Source: Candidatus Krumholzibacteriia bacterium
GTDB taxonomy: Bacteria > Krumholzibacteriota > Krumholzibacteriia > WVZY01 > JAKEHA01
DNA length: 64,000 nucleotides
Assembly (NCBI GenBank): GCA_029865265.1
Contig: JAOUHG010000011.1
Location: 1-64,000, forward strand
Reading direction: 5' to 3'
Shown: one piece after another, positions 29,074 through 37,666 of the stretch
How the letters are laid out: each line of letters begins with the position of its first letter
Position numbering within the stretch: position 1 is the stretch's first letter
Program-made: the position numbers and the translations under genes
Notes under the pieces: generated by a model
What the model saw: the letters and a program-made list of their open reading frames with translations, nothing else
Told to the model about the DNA's origin: nothing
Databases searched by the model: none

Positions 29074-30405
29074 ATGCTGGCGCGCCGCCTGATACTGCCC
29101 GCCGTCGCCGCGGCCTGCGTGTGCGCGGCTGCTTCGGTCTGGTCCGCGGTGGACATCACCCTGGTGGGGCGGATGAACCTGCCCAACAGCGTGTTTCTCA
29201 CCAATGTGATCATCTACGACGACCCGTTCTCGTCGCGGCTGTACGCGATCCTCGGCGACGACTACGAGAAGGTGTTCATCGTGGACGTCACCGACCCCAC
29301 CGACATGCGCATCGCCGCACAGATCGGCGCCATCCCCGGTTTCGACGTGCGCACCTGGGATCATTACCTCTACACCTGCGACGGCAACCAGAGCGGGCTG
29401 GACAGCCGCATCATCGATATCGCCGACCCCGCCCATCCGGTGGTGCTGCCCAACGGGTTCCCCTCGTCGCACACCATCCAGATTTCCGCCACCGGCGTGA
29501 TGTACACCGAGTTTCCGGGGCTGCGCATCTTCGACCTCGCCGACCCCACCGCGCCCGCCCTGCTCTACCAGACCGGCGGCGAGGGCCACGACTCCACCCC
29601 GCGCGGAAACCGCCTGTACGACTTTCACGGTTCCAACGGCACGGTGATCTGGGACGTAAGCGACCCCGCCGCGCCGGACACGCTGGGCGTCATCAACGAC
29701 CCCCAGATCCGCTTCCACCACAGCGGCGACGTCACCGCGGACGAGCGCTACCTGTACCTCTGCGACGAACTGATCACCCACCCCGGAGCCGACATCAGCA
29801 TCTGGGACATCGCCGATCCCGCCTTCCCGGTGCGCGTGGGACAGATTGCGGACGCGGACGCCACCGTGCACAACATCTACGTCGTCGGCGATCTTGCGTA
29901 CGTGGCGTATTACTCCGCCGGATTGAAGGTGTTCGATCTCGCCGATCCCACGCGTCCCGTGCTGGCCGGCCAGTACGATACCTCGCGCCGCACCGGCGAA
30001 GGTTTCGTGGGTGCCATCGGCTGCTACGCGTACTCGCCGGACGGCAACATCTACGTGTGCGACATCGAGAACGGCCTGTTTGCGTTTTCGGTGACCGACG
30101 CGCCTGCGGCCGGCGTCCCCGGGGCGGCGGATTTCAGCCTGGCGCAGAACGCGCCCAACCCGTTCAATCCGGCGACCGTCATCCCCTTCGAGGTCACGCG
30201 CGGCGGGCACGTGCTGCTGGAGGTGTTCGACGTGGCCGGCCGCCGCGTGCGCACGCTGGTGGACGACGCGCTCCCCGCCGGCCTGCACCAGGCGGGCTGG
30301 GACGGCCGCGACGGCGCCGGGCGGGAGGTGGCTTCCGGGGTGTACTTCTACCGCATGCGCGCTTCGGGGCGGTCGGAGACACGGCGCATGCTGCTGCTCA
30401 AGTAG
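29074..30405 (+). CDS. Secreted LVIVD-repeat protein with C-terminal FlgD-like/type IX sorting domain (paralogue 3)
   Basis: This is 443 residues. The signal peptide (LILPAVAAACVCAAASVWSA) is followed by blades such as VFIVDVTDPTDMRIAAQIGA, ISIWDIADPAFPVRVGQI and LKVFDLADPTRPVLAGQY, and a sorting domain from NAPNPFNPATVIPFE to ETRRMLLLK. It shares the GHDSTPRGNRLYDF motif with paralogue 1. Likely surface-attached or released by type IX-like secretion; ligand unknown. Confidence 0.88.
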   Translation: MLARRLILPAVAAACVCAAASVWSAVDITLVGRMNLPNSVFLTNVIIYDDPFSSRLYAILGDDYEKVFIVDVTDPTDMRIAAQIGAIPGFDVRTWDHYLYTCDGNQSGLDSRIIDIADPAHPVVLPNGFPSSHTIQISATGVMYTEFPGLRIFDLADPTAPALLYQTGGEGHDSTPRGNRLYDFHGSNGTVIWDVSDPAAPDTLGVINDPQIRFHHSGDVTADERYLYLCDELITHPGADISIWDIADPAFPVRVGQIADADATVHNIYVVGDLAYVAYYSAGLKVFDLADPTRPVLAGQYDTSRRTGEGFVGAIGCYAYSPDGNIYVCDIENGLFAFSVTDAPAAGVPGAADFSLAQNAPNPFNPATVIPFEVTRGGHVLLEVFDVAGRRVRTLVDDALPAGLHQAGWDGRDGAGREVASGVYFYRMRASGRSETRRMLLLK

Positions 30406-30415
30406 CCCGCATGCC

Positions 30416-30727
30416 GTGACCTCCGCACAAACACTCGATCTCATCCACTCGCTCATCGCGTCCATTCCGCGCGGGCGCGTGGCCACCTACGGCCAGATCG
30501 CCGCCCTGGCCGGGTTGCCGCGCCACGCGCGCCTGGTGGGACGCGCGTTGCGCGAAGTCTCCGACGACATGGACCTGCCCTGGCACCGCGTGGTCAATCA
30601 CGCCGGTTCCATCAGCGAGCGCAATTCGCCATCCAGCGAACGCGACCAGCGCCGGCTGCTGGAGGCCGAGGGCGTGCAGTTTCGCGGCCAGCGGGTGGAC
30701 ATGAGCCGTTTTCAGTGGGATCCGTAG
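30416..30727 (+). CDS. Alkyltransferase-like protein (ATL)
   Basis: This is 103 residues, the DNA-binding domain of the O6-alkylguanine-DNA alkyltransferase family. The usual PCHRV active-site cysteine is replaced by Trp (PWHRVVNHAG), the hallmark of ATL proteins. These bind O6-alkylguanine without repairing it and flag it for nucleotide excision repair. Helix-turn-helix motif RVATYGQIAALAGLPRHARL. The start is a GTG at 30416, 10 bases after the third LVIVD gene, without a visible ribosome binding site. Confidence 0.9.
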   Translation: MTSAQTLDLIHSLIASIPRGRVATYGQIAALAGLPRHARLVGRALREVSDDMDLPWHRVVNHAGSISERNSPSSERDQRRLLEAEGVQFRGQRVDMSRFQWDP

Positions 30728-30742
30728 CCGTAGCGGTCGCGC

Positions 30743-30772
30743 TTGCACGCGCGTGCTCGCCGCTGCTATCCT
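30743..30772 (+). promoter_or_regulatory. Promoter before the ABC exporter genes
   Basis: TTGCAC (30743-30748), 18 bases, TATCCT (30767-30772), with the ATG of the ATPase gene 8 bases later. Transcription would begin within a base or two of the ATG, another leaderless arrangement. Confidence 0.35.
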
Positions 30773-30780
30773 GTGCGGCC

Positions 30781-31551
30781 ATGATTGAAGTTCGCAACGT
30801 CTCCAAGACCTTTCGCCTCTCCCGCCAGCAACGCCGGGAGATGGGCAGCGCGTTCAAGGGCGACACCGTGGACGCGGTTTCCGACATTTCCTTCACCTGC
30901 AAGCCGGGGCGGATATTCTCGCTGCTCGGTCCCAACGGCGCCGGCAAGACCACCACGCTGCGCCTGATCGCCACCATGCTGCGCCCCACCGCGGGCACGA
31001 TCCTGGTGGACAAGCACGACTGCGTGAAGGACCCCAAGTCGGTGCGCGCCGCGCTGGGCTTCCTGACCGGGTCCACGCAACTGTACGACCGCCTCACCCC
31101 GCGCGAGCTGGTGAAGTACGTCGCCGACCTGCACGACGTCCCGGGCAATGTGTTCACCCGGCGGCGGGATGAGATCTTCGCCACCCTCGACATGGGCTCC
31201 TACGCCGACCGGCGCATCAACAAGCTCTCCACCGGCATGAAACAGAAGGTGTCCATCGCGCGCACGCTCATCCACGACCCCGACGTGCTGGTGCTCGACG
31301 AGGCCACCGCGGGCCTCGACGTGATAGCGTCGCGATCCATCGTGAACCTGGTGCGGCAGGCGCGCGAGCGCGGCAAGACGGTGCTGTTCTCCACCCACCG
31401 CATGGGCGAGGTGGGCCAGCTCTCCGACGACCTCGCGCTGATTCACCGCGGCCGGCTGCTGTTCAACGGCACCTACGACGAGTTCGTCAAGGACATGAAG
31501 GCCCCGTCTCTCGAGGACGAGTTCATCCGCTGGGTCGAGGCGGGGGCATGA
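30781..31551 (+). CDS. natA: ABC transporter ATP-binding protein (NatA-like)
   Basis: This is a 256-residue ABC ATPase: Walker [13 protein letters not shown], signature [12 protein letters not shown], Walker [13 protein letters not shown], switch His in FSTHRMGE. It resembles NatA of Na+ export/ABC-2 systems. The stop overlaps the permease ATG (ATGA), so the two are coupled. The transported substrate is unproven; NatAB exports sodium in Bacillus, but many relatives have other roles. Confidence 0.88.
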   Translation: MIEVRNVSKTFRLSRQQRREMGSAFKGDTVDAVSDISFTCKPGRIFSLLGPNGAGKTTTLRLIATMLRPTAGTILVDKHDCVKDPKSVRAALGFLTGSTQLYDRLTPRELVKYVADLHDVPGNVFTRRRDEIFATLDMGSYADRRINKLSTGMKQKVSIARTLIHDPDVLVLDEATAGLDVIASRSIVNLVRQARERGKTVLFSTHRMGEVGQLSDDLALIHRGRLLFNGTYDEFVKDMKAPSLEDEFIRWVEAGA

Positions 31552-32741
31552 GAACCATCATCACGGTGTTTCGCAAGGAGATGGTGGACACGCTGCGCGA
31601 CCGGCGCACGCTGGTCTTCATGGTGGTCATCCCGTTGCTGCTCTTCCCGGTTCTGTTCCGGGTGATGTTCTCGGTGGAGAAATCCCAGTCGGACAAGGCG
31701 CGTAACCGCGTGCTGAAGGTGGCGTGCGTGGACAACGGCGCGGCGGCGCGCTTCGTCGCCATGCTCGAAGCCCGCGACGACATCGAACTGGAGGACGGCC
31801 TGCCGCTCGACAGCCTGCTGGCGCTGGTGCGCAGCGACAGCCTGGACGGCGTCTTCGTGGTTGCGCCCGAGTTCGACGACGAGGTGGCGGAGCTGAAGCC
31901 GGGGCGCGTGGACTTCTACTACAAGTCCACCGACGACCGCACCATCGTGCGCAACCGGCTGCAGGAGACACTGGAGGAGTACGAGCGCGAGCTGCTGGAT
32001 GATCGCTTCGAGCGGCTGGAGATGGACGCATCCATTGTGGACGCGGTGGAAATGAAGAGCCACAACGTGGCCAGCATGGAAGAGCGCGTGGGCAAGTCGG
32101 TGGGCGGGATGCTGCCGTACATGTTCATCATCTTCTGTTTCATGGGCGCGATGTATCCGGCCATCGATCTGGGCGCGGGGGAAAAGGAGCGCGGCACCAT
32201 GGAGACGCTGCTCACCGCACCCGTGAACCGCTTCCACATCCTGCTGGGCAAGTTCGGCGTGGTGGTGGTGTCCGGCCTGGTTTCGGCGCTGGTGTCCATG
32301 GCGGGGCTCTACATCGGAGTCAAGCAGGCGCCGGAGATACCCCCCGAGTTCCTGGATCTCATCGTGAAAATCTTCGGCTGGCACACCATTGCGCTGCTCT
32401 TCAGCCTGCTGTTGCCGCTCACCATATTCTTCGCGGGCATCCTGCTGTCGGTGTCGCTGACCGCGCGTTCCTTCAAGGAGGCGCAGAGCCTGATCTCGCC
32501 CCTGAATATCGCCGTGATCCTGCCCGCCGCCATCGGTCTCATTCCGGGCATCACCATGAGCTACGGTACCGCGTTGATTCCGGTTCTCAATGTATCGCTC
32601 GCAACCAAGGAAATCCTGGCCGGCACCATCAAGGCGCCGCACCTGATCCTGGTGTATGCGTCGCTCACCCTGCTGGCGGTGGCGAGCCTGTACGGTTCGG
32701 CGTGGTGGTTCCGGCGCGAGTCGACCATCTTCCGTTCATGA
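31548..32741 (+). CDS. natB: ABC-2 type permease (NatB-like)
   Basis: This is 397 residues. One N-terminal membrane segment (LVFMVVIPLLLFPVLFRVMF), a large extracytoplasmic domain of about 150 residues, then five or six membrane segments (MLPYMFIIFCFMGAMYPAID to LILVYASLTLLAVASLYGSA). It carries the ABC-2 hallmark GAGEKERGTMETLLTAPVNR. It pairs with the ATPase upstream. The last 77 bases overlap the 3' end of the convergent DUF3179 gene. Confidence 0.87.
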   Translation: MRTIITVFRKEMVDTLRDRRTLVFMVVIPLLLFPVLFRVMFSVEKSQSDKARNRVLKVACVDNGAAARFVAMLEARDDIELEDGLPLDSLLALVRSDSLDGVFVVAPEFDDEVAELKPGRVDFYYKSTDDRTIVRNRLQETLEEYERELLDDRFERLEMDASIVDAVEMKSHNVASMEERVGKSVGGMLPYMFIIFCFMGAMYPAIDLGAGEKERGTMETLLTAPVNRFHILLGKFGVVVVSGLVSALVSMAGLYIGVKQAPEIPPEFLDLIVKIFGWHTIALLFSLLLPLTIFFAGILLSVSLTARSFKEAQSLISPLNIAVILPAAIGLIPGITMSYGTALIPVLNVSLATKEILAGTIKAPHLILVYASLTLLAVASLYGSAWWFRRESTIFRS

Positions 32742-33447
32742 ACCCGGCGGGTTGCGGCGCCTGTGGCGGACGCAGCATGAACAGGCTTCCGGGGTGCGCG
32801 CCGTGCCACTGCTGCCAGGACTGGACCGTGAACGGGCGCGGCGGGAGACGGCCGGTGAAATGAGATCCCGCGATACAGGTGAGGTGGCTCTCGCCCGCCA
32901 GGCGATACCACATGCTGCCGCTCTCGATGTCGAAGAGGACGGACTGCGAATCGTAAACCCAGCCGGAGGCGCTGAGGGTGAGTGTGTCACCGTCGAGGAC
33001 ACGCACATACACGGCTGGATCGTTGTCCGTGAAGAGCGGACGCACCACCACCGCGAACGGCGTCCCGGCGAGCGTATCGTCGGCGACCTCGACGTCCAGC
33101 AGATCGGCGATTCGATAGGCGCGCGCCGGCGAGCCGTCCACACCGATCACGGCGAGGGTATCGTCCGGCGCCGGGTATCCGGAATCGGCCGGGGCGGCCA
33201 TCATCGGGAGCACGAAGGGCGTGATCCTGGACGCCCCCAGCCCGAAGAGGAAGCGGCGGGGCTCGAAACCGTAGCGGACGACCGCCTGGGTGACGTCCCA
33301 GCCGCGCCCGTCCTGGTCGGTGATCACCACGCGTTCCACCCGCGTCTCCACCACGCTGGTGCCGGAGAATTCGCAACCCGCAAGCGCCGCGAGCACGACG
33401 CTCGCGGCAGCAGAACCGAGTGCCCGAAACGCGTACGATGAGCTCAA
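32665..33447 (-). CDS. DUF3179 lipoprotein
   Basis: This is 260 residues. The lipobox (LAALAGC, Cys 25) predicts a lipoprotein. The body is DUF3179: VIGVDGSPARAYRIADLL, then LSASGWVYDSQSVLFDIESG and MWYRLAGESHLTCIAGS. The only available start is a TTG at 33447, which overlaps the divergent mutY start by 10 bases. The last 26 codons run into the convergent natB gene, after the usual family end (WHGAHPGSLF). That is odd and suggests loss of an original stop codon. Function unknown. Confidence 0.75.
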   Translation of the reverse strand: MSSSYAFRALGSAAASVVLAALAGCEFSGTSVVETRVERVVITDQDGRGWDVTQAVVRYGFEPRRFLFGLGASRITPFVLPMMAAPADSGYPAPDDTLAVIGVDGSPARAYRIADLLDVEVADDTLAGTPFAVVVRPLFTDNDPAVYVRVLDGDTLTLSASGWVYDSQSVLFDIESGSMWYRLAGESHLTCIAGSHFTGRLPPRPFTVQSWQQWHGAHPGSLFMLRPPQAPQPAGFMNGRWSTRAGTTTPNRTGSPPPAG

Positions 33448-34583
33448 CCGGGAAACCCCATAACATCAAGATAACCAAAAAGCTCCTCGCCTGGTACCGG
33501 CGTTCGCGCCGCGACCTGCCCTGGCGGCGGACCCGGGACGCCTATCACATCTGGGTTTCCGAGGTCATGCTGCAGCAGACCCAGGTGGCCACCGTGGTTC
33601 CCTTCTACGAGCGCTTCGTCGCGCGCTTCCCGGATGTCGCATCCCTGGCCCGCGCGCCGCTCGACGACGTGCTCAAGCAGTGGGAGGGGCTCGGTTACTA
33701 CGCCCGCGCGCGCAACCTGCACGCGGCCGCGCGCGAGGTGGTGAATCGTTTCGGGGGTTCGGTGCCCGGCGACGCAGACGCCTTCCGCACACTGCCCGGT
33801 GTGGGCGAGTACATCGGCGCCGCGGTGCCCAGCATCGCCTTCGGCGTTCCCACCGTGGTGGTGGACGGCAACGTGAAGCGCGTCATCGCGCGGCTGTTTG
33901 CCACCGCGGAGTCGGTCGACCGCCCGGCGGGTGCGCGCGAGATCCGCCGCCGCGCGGACTCACTCCTCGACCACGCACACCCCGGCGACTTCAACCAGGC
34001 GCTTATGGAGCTGGGCGCCACGGTGTGCCGGCCCACGGGGCCGTCCTGCGGAGCGTGCCCGGTTGCCGGCGCGTGTGCGGCGCTGGCCGCCGGAACCCCG
34101 GAGGCGTTTCCGCGCCGCGACCCGAGGCGTGCGGTCCCCGTGCAGCGCATCGCGGTAGGCGTGGTACGGCGCAACGGCCGGGTCCTCATCACGCGGCGCG
34201 CCGAATCGGGTATGCTGGGCGGGCTGTGGGAATTCCCCGGCGGCAAGATCGGGCCGGACGAGTCCGCCGAGCAGGCGTGTCGCCGCGAGATTCGCGAAGA
34301 GGTCAATCTCGACGTGGAGGTGGGAGAACGCGTGGCGCGGGTGAAGCACGCCTACACCCACCTCAAGGTGGAGATCGACGTGTTCGAGTGCCGCTACGCC
34401 GGCGGCCGGGTGCGGCTGGACGGGCCCACCGACCACCGCTGGATCCTCCTCGAGGAAACCGCCCACTACGCCTTCCCCAGGGCGAACCACAAGTTCATCA
34501 AGACGTTGCGGGAGCGGGCGCTTGGCCCGGAACGCCGTGGCGGGCGACGGGCAGCGCCACGCCGCCGGCGCGATGGAATTTGA
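33438..34583 (+). CDS. mutY: A/G-specific adenine glycosylase MutY with NUDIX domain
   Basis: This 381-residue enzyme removes adenine mispaired with 8-oxoguanine. The glycosylase domain has LPWRRTRDAYHIWVSEVMLQ, the helix-hairpin-helix LPGVGEYIGAAV, the catalytic Asp in VVVDGNVKRVIAR and the Fe-S cluster cysteines CRPTGPSCGACPVAGAC (C-x6-C-x2-C-x5-C). The C-terminal NUDIX-like domain (GGLWEFPGGKIGPDESAEQA) reads 8-oxoguanine. The last 20 residues are Arg-rich. The start ATG at 33438 has a weak ribosome site and overlaps the divergent lipoprotein gene. Confidence 0.94.
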   Translation: MSSTGKPHNIKITKKLLAWYRRSRRDLPWRRTRDAYHIWVSEVMLQQTQVATVVPFYERFVARFPDVASLARAPLDDVLKQWEGLGYYARARNLHAAAREVVNRFGGSVPGDADAFRTLPGVGEYIGAAVPSIAFGVPTVVVDGNVKRVIARLFATAESVDRPAGAREIRRRADSLLDHAHPGDFNQALMELGATVCRPTGPSCGACPVAGACAALAAGTPEAFPRRDPRRAVPVQRIAVGVVRRNGRVLITRRAESGMLGGLWEFPGGKIGPDESAEQACRREIREEVNLDVEVGERVARVKHAYTHLKVEIDVFECRYAGGRVRLDGPTDHRWILLEETAHYAFPRANHKFIKTLRERALGPERRGGRRAAPRRRRDGI

Positions 34584-34608
34584 CGCGGGTCACCCCGCTG
34601 CCTATTTT
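34580..34608 (+). promoter_or_regulatory. Sigma-70-type promoter for the YceI gene
   Basis: TTGACG (34580-34585), 17 bases, TATTTT (34603-34608). The -35 overlaps the mutY stop codon. Expected start near 34615; the gene has CGGAGG before its ATG at 34672. Confidence 0.55.
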
Positions 34609-34671
34609 GGATCCTGAACTGGACCGGCACCCTGCCGGCGAAAGATTCTCACGCACGGAGGAAATGACCAA

Positions 34672-35265
34672 ATGCACATCCGAAACTTCACCGGCGTGCT
34701 GGCGATGGCCGCACTGGTAGCGGCACCCGCCGCGCACGCCCAGGACATCTACACGCTCGATCCGGCGCACACGTCGGTTGGCTTCAAGGTTCGTCACATG
34801 ATGGTGACCAACGTGAAGGGCTCGTTCGGCACCGTGTCCGGCACCATCAAGCTCGCGCCCAATGTCGAGAATTCGACGGTTGAGGTCAGCATCGAAGCGG
34901 CGAGCATCGACACCAACAACGAAAAGCGTGACGCGCACCTCAAGAGCGCCGACTTCCTGGACGTCGAGACCCATCCCATGCTGACGTTCAAGAGCAAGAA
35001 GATCACGAAGAAGGGCGAGCAGTGGGTCGCGCTCGGCGACCTCACCATCCGCGGCGTCACCAAGGAGGTCGAACTGCCCTTCACGCTGAGCGGTCCCGCC
35101 ACCAACCCGTGGGGCCAGCAGGTGATCGGCATCGACGCCGCCTTCCAGATCAACCGCACCGACTACGGGGCCAACTGGAACAAGGCGCTGGAGGCCGGCG
35201 GCGTGCTGGTGGACGAGACCGTCTACATCGAGATCGGCGCCGAAGCGCAAAAGCAGTCGTCGTAG
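34672..35265 (+). CDS. Periplasmic YceI-family protein
   Basis: This is 197 residues. Signal peptide NFTGVLAMAALVAAPAAHAQ, then the YceI lipocalin-like barrel: YTLDPAHTSVGFKVRHMMVT, VEVSIEAASIDTNNEKRDAH, LKSADFLDVETHPMLTFKS and GDLTIRGVTKEVELPF. YceI proteins bind isoprenoid or other amphipathic lipids in the periplasm. Monocistronic, with its own promoter and a strong terminator hairpin 18 bases after the stop. Confidence 0.93.
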   Translation: MHIRNFTGVLAMAALVAAPAAHAQDIYTLDPAHTSVGFKVRHMMVTNVKGSFGTVSGTIKLAPNVENSTVEVSIEAASIDTNNEKRDAHLKSADFLDVETHPMLTFKSKKITKKGEQWVALGDLTIRGVTKEVELPFTLSGPATNPWGQQVIGIDAAFQINRTDYGANWNKALEAGGVLVDETVYIEIGAEAQKQSS

Positions 35266-35283
35266 ACGGGCGATCGCGGCGTA

Positions 35284-35318
35284 CCCCGCAACGCGTTCAT
35301 AGACAACGCGTTGCGGGG
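35284..35318. terminator. 14-bp perfect hairpin after the YceI gene
   Basis: CCCCGCAACGCGTT (35284-35297) pairs perfectly with AACGCGTTGCGGGG (35305-35318) around a 7-base loop. No T-tract follows, but stem length and position point to transcript end formation. Confidence 0.7.
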
Positions 35319-35329
35319 CCGCTTCCCGC

Positions 35330-35358
35330 TTGACCCCGCCCACCCCGTCCGATACACT
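35330..35358 (+). promoter_or_regulatory. Sigma-70-type promoter for the pyrophosphatase gene
   Basis: TTGACC (35330-35335), 17 bases, TACACT (35353-35358). Expected start near 35365, leaving a leader of about 185 bases in which I see no recognisable riboswitch. AAGGAGG precedes the ATG at 35550. Confidence 0.55.
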
Positions 35359-35549
35359 CCCCCGACAAGTCCGGCCTCGGGCGCGCCGCAGCGCCGATTG
35401 TTGCGCCGGTCAAGGGATCCGACGCGTTCACATCGACGCCACGTCACACCTCTCGCGTCAATAACGCTCACGGAAACGGTTTGAATCACGGCCCGCGGTC
35501 CGCGCTGCGGAACGCTTGAGGGCTACACCTGTTCAAGGAGGCCGATTTC

Positions 35550-37538
35550 ATGCTCGACACCTTGCTGCTCGTCATCCCCTGGCTGGGGGTGTTCGGGATG
35601 GCGATGGCCACGGTGAACTTCGTGGCGATGACCCGCCATTCCGCCGGCAACGAGACCATGCAGAAGATCGGGGGGCGCATCCACCTCGGGGCGATGACGT
35701 TCCTCAAGCGCGAGTACACCATCATCGCCGGCTTCATGGCGGTCGTGTTCATCGCGCTCACATTCGTCCTCGGTATCAAGACGGGCATCGCCTACCTGGG
35801 CGGCGCGCTGTGCTCGATGGCGGCGGGCTGGTACGGCATGGAGGCATCCACCCGTTGCGCGCCGCGCACGTGCTGGGGTGCGAAGGAGGGTGGCGCACCG
35901 GCGGCACTCGTCATCGCGTTCCTGGGCGGTTCGGTGATGGGCTTGACGGTGGCATCGCTGGGCTTGATCGGCCTGGGCGTGGCCTTCCTGCTGCTCAAGA
36001 GCGACCCGGCAAACATGCCCATCACCATCAATGGCTTCGCGATGGGCGCGTCCAGCATCGCACTCTTCGCGCGCGTTGGGGGCGGTATCTACACCAAGAG
36101 CGCCGACGTGGGCAGTGACCTGGTGGGCAAGGTCGAGGCGGGCATTCCCGAGGACGACCCGCGCAACCCCGGCGTGATTGCCGACAACGTGGGCGACAAC
36201 GTGGGCGACACCGCCGGCATGGGCGCCGACCTGTTCGAGTCGTACGTGGGGTCGGTCATTGCCGCGCTGGCCATCGCATCGACCTTCACCGACCCGCTGC
36301 CGTACATGGTCGCACCCATCGCGCTGATTGCGGTGGGGCTGGTTTCGTCGGTCGTCGGCATCTGGTCGATGAATCTGTACAAGAAGATGAATCCGATGGC
36401 GGCGCTCAACTGGGCGACCTACACGACGGGTCTGATCTTCATCGTGGGCGCGTACGTGATCAACCGTTTCGTCACCGGCGATATCACCGTGTACTGGTCC
36501 GTCATCGTGGGGCTGATTTGCGGGCTGGTCATCGCCAAGGAGACGGAGTACTACACCGCCGGCAAGCCGGTCCTGGAGATCGCCAATTCCAGCGCGGAGG
36601 GTGGTGCCGCGACCAACATCATCACCGGCCTCGCCGTGGGCTTCAAGAGCACGGTGGCGCCGTTGCTCACCATCGCCCTCGCCATCTGGATCTCCTTCGA
36701 GATGAAGGGCCTGTACGGCATCGCCATCGCCGGCGTGGGCATGCTGTCCACCATCGGTATCGTGATGTCGACGGACTCATACGGCCCCATCGCTGACAAC
36801 GCGGGTGGCATCGCCGAGATGAGTCACGCCGGGCCCGAGGTGCGCAAGGTGACCGACAAGCTCGACTCCATCGGCAACACCACCGCTGCCATCGGCAAGG
36901 GCTTTGCCATCGGTAGCGCCGCGCTCACCGCGCTGGCGCTGTTCTCCGCCTACCAGCACACGGTGGGGCTCGAGACCATCAACCTCACCAACGCGACCAC
37001 GGTGATCGGGCTGTTGCTGGGCGCCATGGTGCCGTTCCTCATCGCCGCGCTCACCATGGAAGCGGTGGGCCGCGCGGCCAACAAGATGGTGATGGAGATC
37101 CGCCGCCAGTTCCGTGAAATCAAGGGCCTGCTGGAAGGCACCGCGGAACCGGACGTGGAGACGTGCATCACCATCGCCACCCGGAGCGCCCTCAAGGAGA
37201 TGGTGGTGCCCGGCCTGCTGGCCGTGACCGCGCCGCTGATTGTCGGCTTCGGCCTCGGGGCGGAAGCACTGGGCGGTTTCCTCGCCGGTGCCACCGCGAC
37301 CGGCGTGCTGCTGGCCATCTTCATGGCCAACTCGGGCGGCGCGTGGGACAACGCCAAGAAGCACATCGAAGAGGGCGCGCACGGGGGCAAGGGCTCCGAC
37401 GCGCACAAGGCGGCCGTCGTCGGCGACACCGTGGGCGATCCCTTCAAGGACACCTCGGGACCGTCGATGAACATCCTGATCAAGCTCATGGCGGTGGTGG
37501 CGCTGGTATTCGCGCCGGTCATCGGCCGCGGGCTCTAG
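35550..37538 (+). CDS. hppA: Membrane-bound ion-translocating pyrophosphatase
   Basis: This 662-residue protein with about 16 membrane helices couples PPi hydrolysis to H+ or Na+ pumping. Substrate-site motifs are [39 protein letters not shown] and [19 protein letters not shown]. The [10 protein letters not shown] segment has Ala, not Lys, at the position that distinguishes potassium-dependent from independent enzymes, so K+-dependence is predicted. The pumped ion cannot be decided by eye. It has its own promoter and a rho-independent terminator. Confidence 0.96.
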   Translation: MLDTLLLVIPWLGVFGMAMATVNFVAMTRHSAGNETMQKIGGRIHLGAMTFLKREYTIIAGFMAVVFIALTFVLGIKTGIAYLGGALCSMAAGWYGMEASTRCAPRTCWGAKEGGAPAALVIAFLGGSVMGLTVASLGLIGLGVAFLLLKSDPANMPITINGFAMGASSIALFARVGGGIYTKSADVGSDLVGKVEAGIPEDDPRNPGVIADNVGDNVGDTAGMGADLFESYVGSVIAALAIASTFTDPLPYMVAPIALIAVGLVSSVVGIWSMNLYKKMNPMAALNWATYTTGLIFIVGAYVINRFVTGDITVYWSVIVGLICGLVIAKETEYYTAGKPVLEIANSSAEGGAATNIITGLAVGFKSTVAPLLTIALAIWISFEMKGLYGIAIAGVGMLSTIGIVMSTDSYGPIADNAGGIAEMSHAGPEVRKVTDKLDSIGNTTAAIGKGFAIGSAALTALALFSAYQHTVGLETINLTNATTVIGLLLGAMVPFLIAALTMEAVGRAANKMVMEIRRQFREIKGLLEGTAEPDVETCITIATRSALKEMVVPGLLAVTAPLIVGFGLGAEALGGFLAGATATGVLLAIFMANSGGAWDNAKKHIEEGAHGGKGSDAHKAAVVGDTVGDPFKDTSGPSMNILIKLMAVVALVFAPVIGRGL

Positions 37539-37560
37539 ACCAGGCCGCATTGCTTTCCAC

Positions 37561-37597
37561 GGCGCCGCGTCCCATCCGGGGCGCGGCGCCTTTTTTT
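37561..37597 (+). terminator. Rho-independent terminator of hppA
   Basis: GGCGCCGCGTCCC (37561-37573) pairs with GGGGCGCGGCGCC (37578-37590), 13 pairs with one G-T, 4-base loop, followed by seven T (37591-37597). Textbook intrinsic terminator. Confidence 0.93.
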
Positions 37598-37635
37598 GAG
37601 CCCGATTGCCCCCGGCGCGAATCGCCGCCGGGTGG

Positions 37636-37663
37636 TATATTTGCTGCATAGATTCTCTGCAAA
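37636..37663 (+). promoter_or_regulatory. -10 box and short dyad before the metal permease gene
   Basis: TATATT (37636-37641) lies 26 bases before the permease ATG. Just downstream TTTGC (37640-37644) and GCAAA (37659-37663) form a short dyad that could be an operator for a metal-responsive repressor. No -35 is evident. Tentative. Confidence 0.3.
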
Positions 37664-37666
37664 GTC

